Source: Actinobacteria bacterium HGW-Actinobacteria-6 (GTDB taxonomy: Bacteria; Actinomycetota; Coriobacteriia; Anaerosomatales; Anaerosomataceae). Taken from it: 64,000 nt of DNA. This document shows, piece by piece, positions 17,683-25,844 of the stretch (positions are counted from its first letter, which is position 1; every line of letters begins with the position of its first letter). The stretch covers positions 1 to 64,000 of the forward strand of contig PHEU01000001.1 of NCBI GenBank assembly GCA_002841295.1, in the 5' to 3' direction. A model generated the notes under the pieces. The model made no database searches. It worked only from the letters and a program-made list of their open reading frames with translations, and was not told where the DNA came from. Position numbers and translations under genes: made by a program.

Positions 17683-19023
17683 ATGTTCCAGAATCTCAGC
17701 GATAGGCTCCAAGATGTATTCTCGCGCCTGACAGGGCGCGGCAAGCTTTCAGAGGCCGATGTCGACGCGGCGATGCGCGAAGTGCGCATGGCACTGCTTG
17801 AGGCCGACGTCAACTTCAAGGTGGTCAAGGAGTTCGTCGCCAAAGTGCGCGAGCGTGCTGTAGGCGCCGACGTGATGCAGAGCCTCACTCCCGGGCAAAT
17901 GGTCGTCAAGATAGTCCTGGAGGAGCTCACAGCGCTCATGGGTGGCAACGAGGCGCGTCTCGCGCTCTCCGGCCGCGTTCCCAACGTCATCATGCTGGTC
18001 GGCCTCCAGGGCGCAGGTAAGACCACTGCAGTCGCGAAGCTGGCGAACCTGCTTCGCAAGCAGGGCAAGCGCCCGCTGATGGTCGCATGCGACGTCTATC
18101 GTCCTGCTGCTATCGACCAACTCGAAGCGCTCGGTCGAGAGCTCGATATCCCTGTCTATCGCGGCGAGGGAACCGACGCGGTCGCGATCGCCAAGGCTGG
18201 CGTGAGAGACGCGATCGACCGACTCCGCGACCTGGTCATCATCGATACGGCCGGTCGGCTCCACATCGATGAAGAGATGATGTCCGAGGCAGCCGCAATC
18301 AAAATGGCCGTCAAGCCCGAACAGGTCCTCATGGTCGTCGACGCGATGACCGGTCAGGACGCGGTCAATGCCGCGTCGGCATTCGCCGAGCGCGTCAACT
18401 TCGACGGTGTGATCATCTCCAAGCTCGACGGTGATGCCCGAGGCGGAGCGGCGCTCTCCATCCGCGCTGTCACCGGCAAACCGGTTCTCTTCGCAAGCGT
18501 GGGGGAGAAGACGGACAACCTTGAGGTATTCCGTCCAGACGGTATGGCCCGGCGAATCCTCGGTATGGGCGATGTCGTCTCTCTCATCGAGAAGGCACAA
18601 GAAGCGTTCGATGAGGATACGGCCGTCGACACCGAGGAGCGACTGCGTGCGGGTACCTTCACGCTCGATGACTTCCTCGGCCAACTTCGCCAACTCAAGA
18701 AGATGGGCTCGATCAAAGACATCATGGCCATGATTCCGGGAGCCAACAAACTTCCCAAGGACGCCGAGATCGACGAAGGCGCCCTGGTTCGCACCGAGGC
18801 GATCATCCAATCGATGTCGGCCAAAGAACGCGCGAAACCGTCACTGATCAACGGATCACGCCGTGAGCGCATCGCAAAAGGCGCTGGCGTGACGGTCTAC
18901 GACGTCAACCAGATGCTCAAACAATTCGCGGCTGCTCAGAAGATGGTCAAGCAGATGGGCGCGCAGCAGGGCAAAGGAAAGCGCCGGCGTCGTGGCCTCG
19001 GCATGCCTGGAATGCCGTTCTAG
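17683..19023 (+). CDS. ffh: Signal recognition particle protein Ffh
   Basis: Ffh binds signal sequences and the 4.5S RNA to form the SRP. The 446-residue protein has an N domain, a G domain with GLQGAGKTT near 107-115, DTAGR near 188 and SKLDGDARGG near 246, and a methionine-rich M domain from about 325 that ends in the basic run KGKRRRRGLGMPGMPF. I chose the ATG at 17683, preceded by GGAG, because it gives the conserved MFQNLSDRLQ start; the longer reading from 17620 overlaps the lepB end. A promoter for rpsP lies just after the stop. Confidence 0.96.
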   Translation: MFQNLSDRLQDVFSRLTGRGKLSEADVDAAMREVRMALLEADVNFKVVKEFVAKVRERAVGADVMQSLTPGQMVVKIVLEELTALMGGNEARLALSGRVPNVIMLVGLQGAGKTTAVAKLANLLRKQGKRPLMVACDVYRPAAIDQLEALGRELDIPVYRGEGTDAVAIAKAGVRDAIDRLRDLVIIDTAGRLHIDEEMMSEAAAIKMAVKPEQVLMVVDAMTGQDAVNAASAFAERVNFDGVIISKLDGDARGGAALSIRAVTGKPVLFASVGEKTDNLEVFRPDGMARRILGMGDVVSLIEKAQEAFDEDTAVDTEERLRAGTFTLDDFLGQLRQLKKMGSIKDIMAMIPGANKLPKDAEIDEGALVRTEAIIQSMSAKERAKPSLINGSRRERIAKGAGVTVYDVNQMLKQFAAAQKMVKQMGAQQGKGKRRRRGLGMPGMPF

Positions 19024-19044
19024 AGCACAATCTCACTGCCTGCT

Positions 19045-19073
19045 TTGACCCCGCAGGATTCATGACCTATCAT
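19045..19073 (+). promoter_or_regulatory. Sigma-A-type promoter for rpsP
   Basis: TTGACC (19045-19050) and TATCAT (19068-19073) are separated by exactly 17 bases, the best promoter match in the window. It lies between ffh and rpsP, so the rpsP-khpA-rimM-trmD-lepB set can be transcribed on its own. Confidence 0.7.
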
Positions 19074-19097
19074 TGCAACTTGCTCTTGCTCGGACAC

Positions 19098-19114
19098 GGC
19101 GGCATAACGCCGCC
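19098..19114 (+). promoter_or_regulatory. Hairpin in the rpsP leader
   Basis: A 6-bp GC stem (19098-19103 with 19109-19114) with a 5-base loop ends 6 bases before the GGAGGT ribosome site of rpsP. It could tune ribosome access. Its shape resembles the hairpin before rpmF. Confidence 0.45.
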
Positions 19115-19132
19115 CTACACGGAGGTGAACTG

Positions 19133-19558
19133 TTGGCAGTCAAGATCCGTCTGGCACGCGCCGGCGCAAAGAAAGCGCCGCTCTATCGTGTCGTCGCAGC
19201 CGATGCGCGCGCGCCGCGTGATGGCAAATTCATTGAGATTCTCGGGCGCTACAACCCGCGTACCCAGCCTTCGACCGTCGAGCTCGATCTCGTCAAGGTC
19301 GACAAGTGGCTCGCAGTAGGCGCTACCCCCACGGAAGCGGCCGGCAAGCTGATCGCAATCGCGAAAGGCGAGAAGGTTGCTCCTATTGGCGTGACAAAGA
19401 TCTCCAAGAAGGCTCGCGCCAAGGCTGACGCCGAGGCCAAAGCTGCTGCTGACGCTGTTGAAGCCAAGGCTGCTGCCGACGCTGCTGCAGCGGAAGCTGC
19501 TGCCGCACCGGCTGAGGAGCCTGCCGCTGAGGCCGAAGCTCCGGCTGAAGCCGAGTAG
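19133..19558 (+). CDS. rpsP: 30S ribosomal protein S16
   Basis: S16 is a small-subunit assembly protein. The core (residues 1 to about 85) has the family start [19 protein letters not shown] and the GRYNPRT motif. The protein is 141 residues because of a C-terminal tail of about 50 residues made almost only of Ala, Glu, Lys and Pro; the usual length is 80-90. Tails of this kind are seen in some actinobacteria. The start is TTG at 19133, 6 bases after GGAGGT; the longer ATG reading at 19073 would begin within the promoter's -10 box. Confidence 0.95.
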   Translation: MAVKIRLARAGAKKAPLYRVVAADARAPRDGKFIEILGRYNPRTQPSTVELDLVKVDKWLAVGATPTEAAGKLIAIAKGEKVAPIGVTKISKKARAKADAEAKAAADAVEAKAAADAAAAEAAAAPAEEPAAEAEAPAEAE

Positions 19559-19561
19559 CAG

Positions 19562-19810
19562 ATGACCCGAACCGCCGACACTGACGAGCTTGTACGGTTT
19601 CTCGTTACGTCGCTTGTGGATAATCCGGATGACGTGTCGATCGCAAAGCAGACCGGCCCTGACGGGTCGGCCTACGAGGTCACAGTCAACCCGGACGACA
19701 TCGGCAAAGTCATCGGTCGCCAGGGACGCGTCATCAAGGCGATTCGCACGCTTGTGCGCGCCGCCGCGTCCATCGACGGCAGCGATGCGTCGGTGGAGGT
19801 TCTCGGCTAA
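19562..19810 (+). CDS. khpA: KH-domain RNA-binding protein KhpA
   Basis: KhpA is a single KH-domain protein that, with KhpB (EloR/Jag), binds RNA and affects cell elongation and division in Gram-positive bacteria. The protein is 82 residues, the normal size. The KH GxxG loop is in DDIGKVIGRQGRVIKAIR, near residues 45-62. The ATG follows the rpsP stop by 3 bases. Its place between rpsP and rimM is the conserved one. The KhpB gene, usually near rnpA and yidC, is not in the window. Confidence 0.93.
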   Translation: MTRTADTDELVRFLVTSLVDNPDDVSIAKQTGPDGSAYEVTVNPDDIGKVIGRQGRVIKAIRTLVRAAASIDGSDASVEVLG

Positions 19811-19814
19811 AGCG

Positions 19815-20327
19815 ATGGATGCGCCGTTCGTATCTGTCGCGCGGGTTATCAAGACGCACGGACTCCAAGGGGAGGTCGCAGTGAAGCCACTGCTCGACCT
19901 TCCCTTTGATGTGCTTGTAGGTAAGGAACTATGGGCCGTCCCGCCTATCGCCGGTGCGAGCGCGCTCAGGTTGCTGAGCGTCAGACCTGGTCCAAAGGGG
20001 CCGCTGCTCACGATCACCGGAGTCACGACCACTGCCGCAGCTCGGGCACTGGCCGGATCCACGCTGCTGGTCCGTGCTGGTGACATTCCAGAGGGCTGGG
20101 ATGACGACGAGTTCGATCCGATTGGCTTCGCGGTGGCAGATACCGAGAAGGGGTCGATAGGCACGATCACCGACGTCATCTACACCGGCGCAAACGACGT
20201 TTGGGATATAAGCGGGCCCTTCGGGCAGGTTCTCATTCCTGTGATTGACGAGGTCATACTGGAGATCGACGAAGATCAGCGCTTGATCACAGTCGCGCTT
20301 CTTCCCGGTTTGCTGGACGAGGACTGA
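19815..20327 (+). CDS. rimM: Ribosome maturation factor RimM
   Basis: RimM helps assemble the 30S head domain by binding S19. The 170-residue protein has the N-terminal RimM beta-barrel, with VARVIKTHGLQGEVAVKP near residues 7-24, and a C-terminal PRC barrel from about 95 (PIGFAVADTEKGSIGTI). The ATG at 19815, 4 bases after the khpA stop, is chosen because it gives the normal length; the longer reading from 19590 passes through khpA in another frame. The stop lies 1 base before trmD. Confidence 0.95.
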   Translation: MDAPFVSVARVIKTHGLQGEVAVKPLLDLPFDVLVGKELWAVPPIAGASALRLLSVRPGPKGPLLTITGVTTTAAARALAGSTLLVRAGDIPEGWDDDEFDPIGFAVADTEKGSIGTITDVIYTGANDVWDISGPFGQVLIPVIDEVILEIDEDQRLITVALLPGLLDED

Positions 20328-20328
20328 C

Positions 20329-21081
20329 ATGCGAATCGACATAATCAGCATATTTCCCGAGATCTTCGAGCCAACGCTCGGTTCGTCGATGCTCGGTATC
20401 GCACGCGACAAGGGCGCAGTGACGTTTGCGATCCACAACTTGCGCGACTGGGCTGAGGGCAAGCATCGCACCACTGATGACTACCCGTTCGGCGGCGGTT
20501 ACGGCATGGTCATGAAACCGGAGCCGTTCTTCTCGGCAGTCGAGGCCGTCAAGGCGCTCGATGATGCGCCGGCCACGGTCGTCCTCATGTGCCCGCAGGG
20601 TCGCAGGCTCGACCAGAAGCTCGTGGAGGACCTCTCCAAGCGTGAGCGACTCGTCATCCTCTGCGGACGCTACGAGGGCGTAGACGAGCGCGTACGCTCT
20701 CTCGTGGACATTGAAGTATCCGCCGGCGACTACGTACTCACGGGCGGCGAGCTGCCTGCGATGATCTTGGTCGATGCCGTCACTCGACTTCAGCCCGGCG
20801 TTCTCGCCTCGGAGACGTCTATCGAAGAAGAATCGTTCTCATGGGGACTCCTGGAGTACCCTCAGTACACGCGTCCGGCATCATTCCGCGGGATGGACGT
20901 ACCTGAGGTGCTACTTAGTGGCGATCACGGACGCGTGGACCGTTGGAGACGCACCGAAGCTATTCGCAGAACCGCCCAAAGACGCCCCGACTTACTCCCG
21001 GGTGCCGATCTGAGTTCTGAAGAGAGATCTTTCGCCGAGGAAGCGCTCGGTTCAAACGCACCGGAGGGAGACACACTGTGA
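20329..21081 (+). CDS. trmD: tRNA (guanine37-N1)-methyltransferase
   Basis: TrmD methylates G37 next to the anticodon, using S-adenosylmethionine, and prevents +1 frameshifting. The 250-residue protein has the SPOUT knot motifs: the start MRIDIISIFPEIFEP, the GGGYGMVMKPEP loop, the LCGRYEGVDERV segment and LTGGELPAMILVDAV. It follows rimM after one base, and its stop overlaps the next gene as GTGA. The rimM-trmD pairing is one of the most conserved in bacteria. Confidence 0.97.
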   Translation: MRIDIISIFPEIFEPTLGSSMLGIARDKGAVTFAIHNLRDWAEGKHRTTDDYPFGGGYGMVMKPEPFFSAVEAVKALDDAPATVVLMCPQGRRLDQKLVEDLSKRERLVILCGRYEGVDERVRSLVDIEVSAGDYVLTGGELPAMILVDAVTRLQPGVLASETSIEEESFSWGLLEYPQYTRPASFRGMDVPEVLLSGDHGRVDRWRRTEAIRRTAQRRPDLLPGADLSSEERSFAEEALGSNAPEGDTL

Positions 21082-21695
21082 TCGGCGATAGCGAGCAGTA
21101 CCAAGATCGCGACATCAATGAGTCGTCCACGTTCGATATCGATGGCTCTATGGATGATGTCAAGGTTGAGACGCCACCGTCGTTCCTTCGCTGGCTGGGC
21201 GAGCTTGTCCTCATGGTCGTCCTCGCCTTTGCGCTGGCAACGGGGATACGAACATTCGTGATACAGCCCTACGTGATCCCAACCGGCTCGATGATTCCGA
21301 CTATCGGAATCGGCGAACGAGTGCTGGCGAACAAGTTCATCTATCGCTTCGGGACACCGCAGGTAGGTGACGTCGTGGTCTTCGACGACCCGACAGGAAC
21401 CGTCCCGACGCTCATCAAGCGCGTGGTTGCTGTCGGTGGACAGACTATCGACATTCATGACGGCGCCGTGTACATCGACGGTGTGAAGCTCGATGAGCCA
21501 TACACACACGGCAAGCCCACCGAGCCAGGAGATGTGCTTCTCCCGCTCAAGATTCCGGCAGGTCAGGTCTGGCTCATGGGGGACAACCGAACGAACAGCC
21601 ACGATGCGCGGTGGTTTGGTGCGCAGCCCGCAGAGATCATCCACGGACGGGCATTCGTACGGTATTGGCCCTTGAATCGATTCACTAGCCTCTAG
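21078..21695 (+). CDS. lepB: Signal peptidase I (second copy)
   Basis: This is a second type I signal peptidase, 205 residues. A hydrophilic N-terminus of about 38 residues precedes one membrane segment (about 40-58). The catalytic pair is Ser71 in PTGSMIPT and Lys114 in TLIKRVVAVGG, with GDNRTNSHDARWFG as the later box. It is closer to the common Gram-positive SipS/LepB form than the copy at 17094, and it sits in the usual trmD-lepB-rplS position. The GTG start overlaps the trmD stop by 4 bases. Confidence 0.95.
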   Translation: MIGDSEQYQDRDINESSTFDIDGSMDDVKVETPPSFLRWLGELVLMVVLAFALATGIRTFVIQPYVIPTGSMIPTIGIGERVLANKFIYRFGTPQVGDVVVFDDPTGTVPTLIKRVVAVGGQTIDIHDGAVYIDGVKLDEPYTHGKPTEPGDVLLPLKIPAGQVWLMGDNRTNSHDARWFGAQPAEIIHGRAFVRYWPLNRFTSL

Positions 21696-21698
21696 TGA

Positions 21699-21728
21699 TT
21701 GCGCGTCAGCGAGCGGCTAGTCTATACT
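21699..21728 (+). promoter_or_regulatory. Putative rplS promoter
   Basis: TTGCGC (21699-21704) and TATACT (21723-21728) are 18 bases apart, just after the lepB stop. The leader then carries a 12-base palindrome (21738-21749) before the AGGAACG ribosome site. Confidence 0.55.
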
Positions 21729-21783
21729 GTCCACTCGTGTCTTAAGACAATACTGCCGGCGGCATGAGATAGGAACGTAACAG

Positions 21784-22128
21784 ATGAACAGAATCCGAGC
21801 GATCGAGCAGCAGCAGATCCGTGAAGACCTGCCCGCATTCTCGGTTGGCGATACCGTCAAGGTGAGCTACAAGGTCGTTGAAGGTGCCAAGGAGCGCGTT
21901 CAGCTCTTCCAGGGCATCGTCATTCGCCGTCACGGCGCAGGCGCTCGCGAGACCTTCACGGTCCGCAAGCTGTCGTATGCGGTCGGCGTGGAGCGCACGT
22001 TCCCCGTGCACTCGCCCAAGATCATGGCTCTCGAAGTCGTCACACGCGGCAAGGTTCGCCGCTCCAAGCTGTACTACCTTCGCGACAAGGTCGGCAAGGC
22101 TGCTCGCGTCAAGGAGCTTCGCTCCTAA
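21784..22128 (+). CDS. rplS: 50S ribosomal protein L19
   Basis: L19 lies at the 30S-50S interface. The 114-residue protein has the normal length and the family blocks [27 protein letters not shown] and the C-terminal [15 protein letters not shown]. The ATG lies 9 bases after an AGGAACG site. A putative promoter is directly upstream and a strong hairpin terminator directly downstream, so rplS can form a single-gene transcript. Confidence 0.97.
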   Translation: MNRIRAIEQQQIREDLPAFSVGDTVKVSYKVVEGAKERVQLFQGIVIRRHGAGARETFTVRKLSYAVGVERTFPVHSPKIMALEVVTRGKVRRSKLYYLRDKVGKAARVKELRS

Positions 22129-22154
22129 GAGGAGTCACCGCTTATGGCTTTCGC

Positions 22155-22187
22155 AACGGACCCGGGATCATTCCCGGGTCCGTTCGT
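22155..22187 (+). terminator. Hairpin terminator after rplS
   Basis: A perfect 13-bp stem (22155-22167 with 22172-22184) closes a 4-base loop. Its 3' side ends in GTT and is followed by CGTATTC, so the T run is poor and termination may need a factor. Confidence 0.6.
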
Positions 22188-22225
22188 ATTCGGGTAGGGT
22201 GGACTCACACAGCCAAGGAGTCACA

Positions 22226-23002
22226 ATGTCCCAGCTTTCAGTAGCCGAGATACACCGCATGCTATCAGGCGCCGCGAGTGCGGATCTCCCGGAGATCATC
22301 AGTCGTCTCTCGCCAGACCCGCGCTTGGGCGTCAGAGACGCGATCGGGCGCGCGCAGCGGCGGCTCGATCGAGAGCTGGCCGAACACGCGCGGCTTGAAC
22401 GGATGGCCGAGCTGCAGATTTCACTGCATGCCAGCGGCTATGTTGTCGTTGCCGGAGTCGACGAGGTTGGCCGAGGTTGTCTGGCCGGGCCGGTCAGCGC
22501 GGGCGCTGTGGTGCTGAATGCCGAGACGCGCATTCAGGGCCTCGACGACTCCAAGCGCCTCACTCCCGAGATGCGGGTCCATATGGATGCCGAAATTCGA
22601 GCGTCAGCGCTCGCCATTGCCGTTGCGCATGTCGATCCGATCCTGATAGACGGCCTTGGAATCGCCGCCGCAAACCTGCTCGCCATGCGCCGGGCCGTCG
22701 CGGCCCTCGGAGTGCCGGTCGACCACGTCATCGTCGATGGTCTCCCTGTGGACATGGGCGTGGTTTCGACAGCGGTCGTAGGGGGAGACCGGCGCGTCTC
22801 GGCGATTGCAGCCGCTTCTATCGTTGCGAAAGTCGCGCGAGATGCCATGATGCGCGATTTCGACGAACAGTTCCCCGAGTACGGGTTCGGCGCGAACAAA
22901 GGATATGGAACGGTGGAGCACATCGAGACGATTCGTCGGATCGGCCCCTGTGTCTTGCACAGAATGAGCTTCGCGCCGTGTTCTCAGAACGCCCTGTTCT
23001 GA
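22226..23002 (+). CDS. rnhB: Ribonuclease HII
   Basis: RNase HII removes ribonucleotides and RNA primers from DNA duplexes. The 258-residue protein has the catalytic motif GVDEVGRG, with Asp79 and Glu80, and further acidic residues in DGLPVD and the VARDAMM region. A 70-residue helical extension precedes the catalytic domain, as in Gram-positive RnhB proteins, which begin with a similar helical lead. The ATG at 22226 follows AAGGAG; the much longer in-frame reading from 21878 overlaps rplS and is spurious. Confidence 0.95.
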   Translation: MSQLSVAEIHRMLSGAASADLPEIISRLSPDPRLGVRDAIGRAQRRLDRELAEHARLERMAELQISLHASGYVVVAGVDEVGRGCLAGPVSAGAVVLNAETRIQGLDDSKRLTPEMRVHMDAEIRASALAIAVAHVDPILIDGLGIAAANLLAMRRAVAALGVPVDHVIVDGLPVDMGVVSTAVVGGDRRVSAIAAASIVAKVARDAMMRDFDEQFPEYGFGANKGYGTVEHIETIRRIGPCVLHRMSFAPCSQNALF

Positions 23003-23071
23003 TCGGGTTCTGTCCCAGGTAAGCGATGGTTTTGAACCTCCTGTCATCGTGTGATGCGGGAGGTGGTCCGT

Positions 23072-23437
23072 ATGGACAAACAGGAGACCGGACGCCGCGG
23101 CGAAGACGCAGCGGCGGCGTATCTCGAACGTACCGGAATGACGATCGTGGATAGAAACTGGCGGTGCCCATCGGGTGAGGTAGACATAGTCTTCCTGGAC
23201 GGACAGACTGTGGTGCTTTGCGAGGTGAAGACCCGAACCACCGATGCCAAGGGCACGCCGGAGGAGGCAGTCACACCGCAGAAACAGCGCCGGATAGGGC
23301 GTATCGCGCGGTCATACCTTGCCGAGGCAGGTCTTGAACCGTGTCCCGTTCGATTCGATGTCGTCAGCATTCGAGTTCTGGCCGAGGACCGGGCGCTCCT
23401 TAGGCACCATCGCGCCGCTTTCACCCTGGACGGCTGA
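23072..23437 (+). CDS. UPF0102 (YraN) endonuclease-like protein
   Basis: This 121-residue protein has the YraN family pattern: a start of the form GRRGEDAAAAYL, then GEVDIVF and VLCEVKTRT. These are the Glu, Asp and ExK residues of an endonuclease-like fold. The biological role is not established. It lies between rnhB and comM, the standard position. I chose the ATG at 23072 because GGGAGG sits 8 bases before it; starts at 23051 and 23054 lack such a site. The comM ATG follows the stop by one base. Confidence 0.92.
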   Translation: MDKQETGRRGEDAAAAYLERTGMTIVDRNWRCPSGEVDIVFLDGQTVVLCEVKTRTTDAKGTPEEAVTPQKQRRIGRIARSYLAEAGLEPCPVRFDVVSIRVLAEDRALLRHHRAAFTLDG

Positions 23438-23438
23438 G

Positions 23439-24920
23439 ATGCCGCAGGCGACGGTCTATGCAGCAACGATCACCGGAGTTGAAGCGCGGTCGGTGGAGGT
23501 CCAGGCTGATGTGTCCTCGGGCCTACCCGGGTTCTCCATTGTAGGATTGGCCGACACGGCCGTGCAGGAGGCGCGCGACCGGGTCAGAAGCGCAGTTCGA
23601 GCGGCCGGGTTCGAGTTCCCCAATGCTCGGGTGCTGGTGAATCTGGCGCCAGCGCCATTGCGGAAGCACGGTACCGGATTCGATTTGCCAATTGCGCTCG
23701 CAATCCTGACAGCAACCCGTCAGATACCGACAAGGCTTACCGAGAGCGCTGCGGCGGTGGGCGAACTGGCGCTTGATGGCAGCATCCGCCCGGTGGCAGG
23801 CGCGCTCGCACACGCACTAGCAGCGTCACGAAGCGGGTACGACCTGATCGGTCCTAGCGGTGCGTTGGGACCCGCGCAATCGGTGGACGGGCTCACATGC
23901 AGGTGTCTGAATTCGCTCCAGGACTTGCGGCAAGGGTCGCTCAACGATGCTCCAAAGCACGCCGCGCCACGCTCAGAAATCAATGCCCCTGACCTCTCAG
24001 AGGTCGCTGGTCATGAAGGCGCCAAACGCGTTCTTGAGATTGCAGCGGCAGGTGGGCACAATCTGCTCATGATCGGCCCTCCGGGTTCAGGCAAGACGCT
24101 GCTTGCACGGAGGCTGCCCGGAATAATGCCACCGCTCGACAAAAGCGAGCGGCTCGACTCGGCACTCGTGCATTCCGTAGCTGGTCTGGATGAGACGACC
24201 GTGCTTGATGGCGTACGGCCATTTCGGGCTCCCCACCACACATGCTCCATCGCAGGCCTTGCGGGGGGAGGGTCCCCACCGCGGCCCGGCGAGATGAGCC
24301 TGGCTCACAACGGAGTGTTGTTCCTTGACGAGTTGCCCGAGTTCTCACCATCAGCACTCCAGACGCTCCGACAGCCGATGGAAGACGGAGCGCTCACCCT
24401 GGTGCGTGCCGAGGGACGAGTCAGGTATCCGGCAAGATTCACCCTTGTTGCGGCGATGAACCCTTGCCCGTGCGGCTTCCTAGGCGACCCAGAGCGCCCA
24501 TGCAAGTGCGCCGAGGGAAATGTGCGAAGGTACGCCGCCCGCATCGGAGGCCCGCTGATGGATCGGATGGATCTTGTCGTCCGGGTCGACCGAATCGATC
24601 CAGATCTGCTCCTTGGCGCACCGCCGGGCGAAGCGACTTCAGGCGTTAGAGAACGCGTGCTGAGAACTCGCGAGTTTGCACGACTGCGCGGCGGTCTGTC
24701 AGCTGCACTATCCGGTGCACCGCTCTTGAATGTCTGCAGGCTTACGCCCACCACCGCGAGACTGTTCTCGGAGACGGCTCGTTCTCACCACCTTTCTGGC
24801 AGAGCCGTAACGCGCATCCTGCGCGTAGCGCGCACTCTGGCAGACATGAACCAGTCGCCGGAAGTGCTGGCCGAGCATCTTGCGGAGGCTGTCGGATATC
24901 GCGGATGGGACAACGAGTGA
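23439..24920 (+). CDS. comM: ComM/YifB family Mg-chelatase-like AAA+ protein
   Basis: ComM is a hexameric helicase that promotes branch migration during natural transformation. The 493-residue protein has an N-terminal Lon-like domain (about 1-170, with SSGLPGFSIVGLAD), an AAA+ module with Walker A GPPGSGKT at 213-220 and Walker B GVLFLDELPEF, then a cysteine-rich stretch NPCPCGFLGD...CKC and a C-terminal Mg-chelatase domain. All parts are intact. It is followed by dprA with a GTGA overlap, so two transformation genes are coupled here, although no uptake machinery is in the window. Confidence 0.94.
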   Translation: MPQATVYAATITGVEARSVEVQADVSSGLPGFSIVGLADTAVQEARDRVRSAVRAAGFEFPNARVLVNLAPAPLRKHGTGFDLPIALAILTATRQIPTRLTESAAAVGELALDGSIRPVAGALAHALAASRSGYDLIGPSGALGPAQSVDGLTCRCLNSLQDLRQGSLNDAPKHAAPRSEINAPDLSEVAGHEGAKRVLEIAAAGGHNLLMIGPPGSGKTLLARRLPGIMPPLDKSERLDSALVHSVAGLDETTVLDGVRPFRAPHHTCSIAGLAGGGSPPRPGEMSLAHNGVLFLDELPEFSPSALQTLRQPMEDGALTLVRAEGRVRYPARFTLVAAMNPCPCGFLGDPERPCKCAEGNVRRYAARIGGPLMDRMDLVVRVDRIDPDLLLGAPPGEATSGVRERVLRTREFARLRGGLSAALSGAPLLNVCRLTPTTARLFSETARSHHLSGRAVTRILRVARTLADMNQSPEVLAEHLAEAVGYRGWDNE

Positions 24921-25795
24921 AGACAGACAGGCACGTCCGAAACGAAATCGGCATCGGTGACCCCTCGTACCCGAATTGCCTTCGCGATCTCTCCGACCCG
25001 CCGAAGACCCTGTACGTCATCGGCGACATACGCCTCTTCACGCCCGGACTAGCGGTCATCGGTGCCCGACGGGCGACACCATACGGATTGCAGAGCGCAC
25101 GCCGCTTCGCGGGATGGGCTGCCGCATGTGGGGTCACGGTTGTCTCCGGTGCGGCGATCGGCTGCGACAGGGCAGCACAACTAGCCGCACGCGAGACTGA
25201 CGGTCACAGCATCGCTGTTCTCGGATGCGGGGCCGACGTTGACTATCCGGCGGCCTCGCGCGAGTTGCTGGCTGACCTCAGACGAAACTGTGCCGTCGTC
25301 TCGGAGCTACCATGGGGAACACCACCGACGCGGTGGGCGTTCGCCAAGCGCAACAGAATCATAGCCGCGTTGTCCGCCGCTGTTCTCGTGGTGGAAGCGG
25401 GGCTACCAAGCGGAACGTTCTCAACTGCGGACTTCGCTCTCGACATCGGCCGCGACGTGATGGCTGTCCCCGGATCTATCAACCATCCGGAATCCCGAGG
25501 CGCCAATCGTCTGATCCGACAAGGAGCCACTCCCATAACAGACGTGTCCGAACTCGGTGATGCACTCCGACAAGCAGGGCTCGCTTTGGATAGGGAGTGC
25601 CGTGATGCTGAGGCACGCATCGGCAATGACCCGCTTGAACGCGCACTCACTGCAGATGCGATGCGTCCCGATGATCTTGCGCGCGCACTTGAGTGCGACA
25701 TCATGACGGTGGCACGTCGACTTGGAGAACTGGAGATGGTGGGTCTGGTCGTTCGCTATCGGGATGGAAGGTACGGGCTGAACACAACACCGTAA
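24917..25795 (+). CDS. dprA: DNA-processing protein DprA (short, divergent form)
   Basis: DprA loads RecA on incoming single-stranded DNA. The 292-residue protein starts directly at the Rossmann-type domain (about 12-220) and lacks the N-terminal SAM-like domain of many DprAs. A C-terminal winged helix (about 230-290) is present. The usual SGLARGID motif reads SGAAIGCD (77-84), and the later GSG-type loop reads LPSGTFSTADFA, so the protein is divergent. VIGARRATPYG, AVLGCGADVDYP and AVPGSINHPESRGANRLI still place it firmly in the family. The GTG at 24917 overlaps the comM stop; ATG at 24905 is an alternative start. Confidence 0.85.
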   Translation: MKTDRHVRNEIGIGDPSYPNCLRDLSDPPKTLYVIGDIRLFTPGLAVIGARRATPYGLQSARRFAGWAAACGVTVVSGAAIGCDRAAQLAARETDGHSIAVLGCGADVDYPAASRELLADLRRNCAVVSELPWGTPPTRWAFAKRNRIIAALSAAVLVVEAGLPSGTFSTADFALDIGRDVMAVPGSINHPESRGANRLIRQGATPITDVSELGDALRQAGLALDRECRDAEARIGNDPLERALTADAMRPDDLARALECDIMTVARRLGELEMVGLVVRYRDGRYGLNTTP

Positions 25796-25844
25796 CCAGC
25801 CTCCTGACGCTACAATGCGGAAGTACCCGACAACTGGAGATCTC

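Noticed and set aside
17749-18810. 353-codon - strand open frame opposite ffh
   Set aside because: It has no family features and lies wholly inside a full-length Ffh gene.
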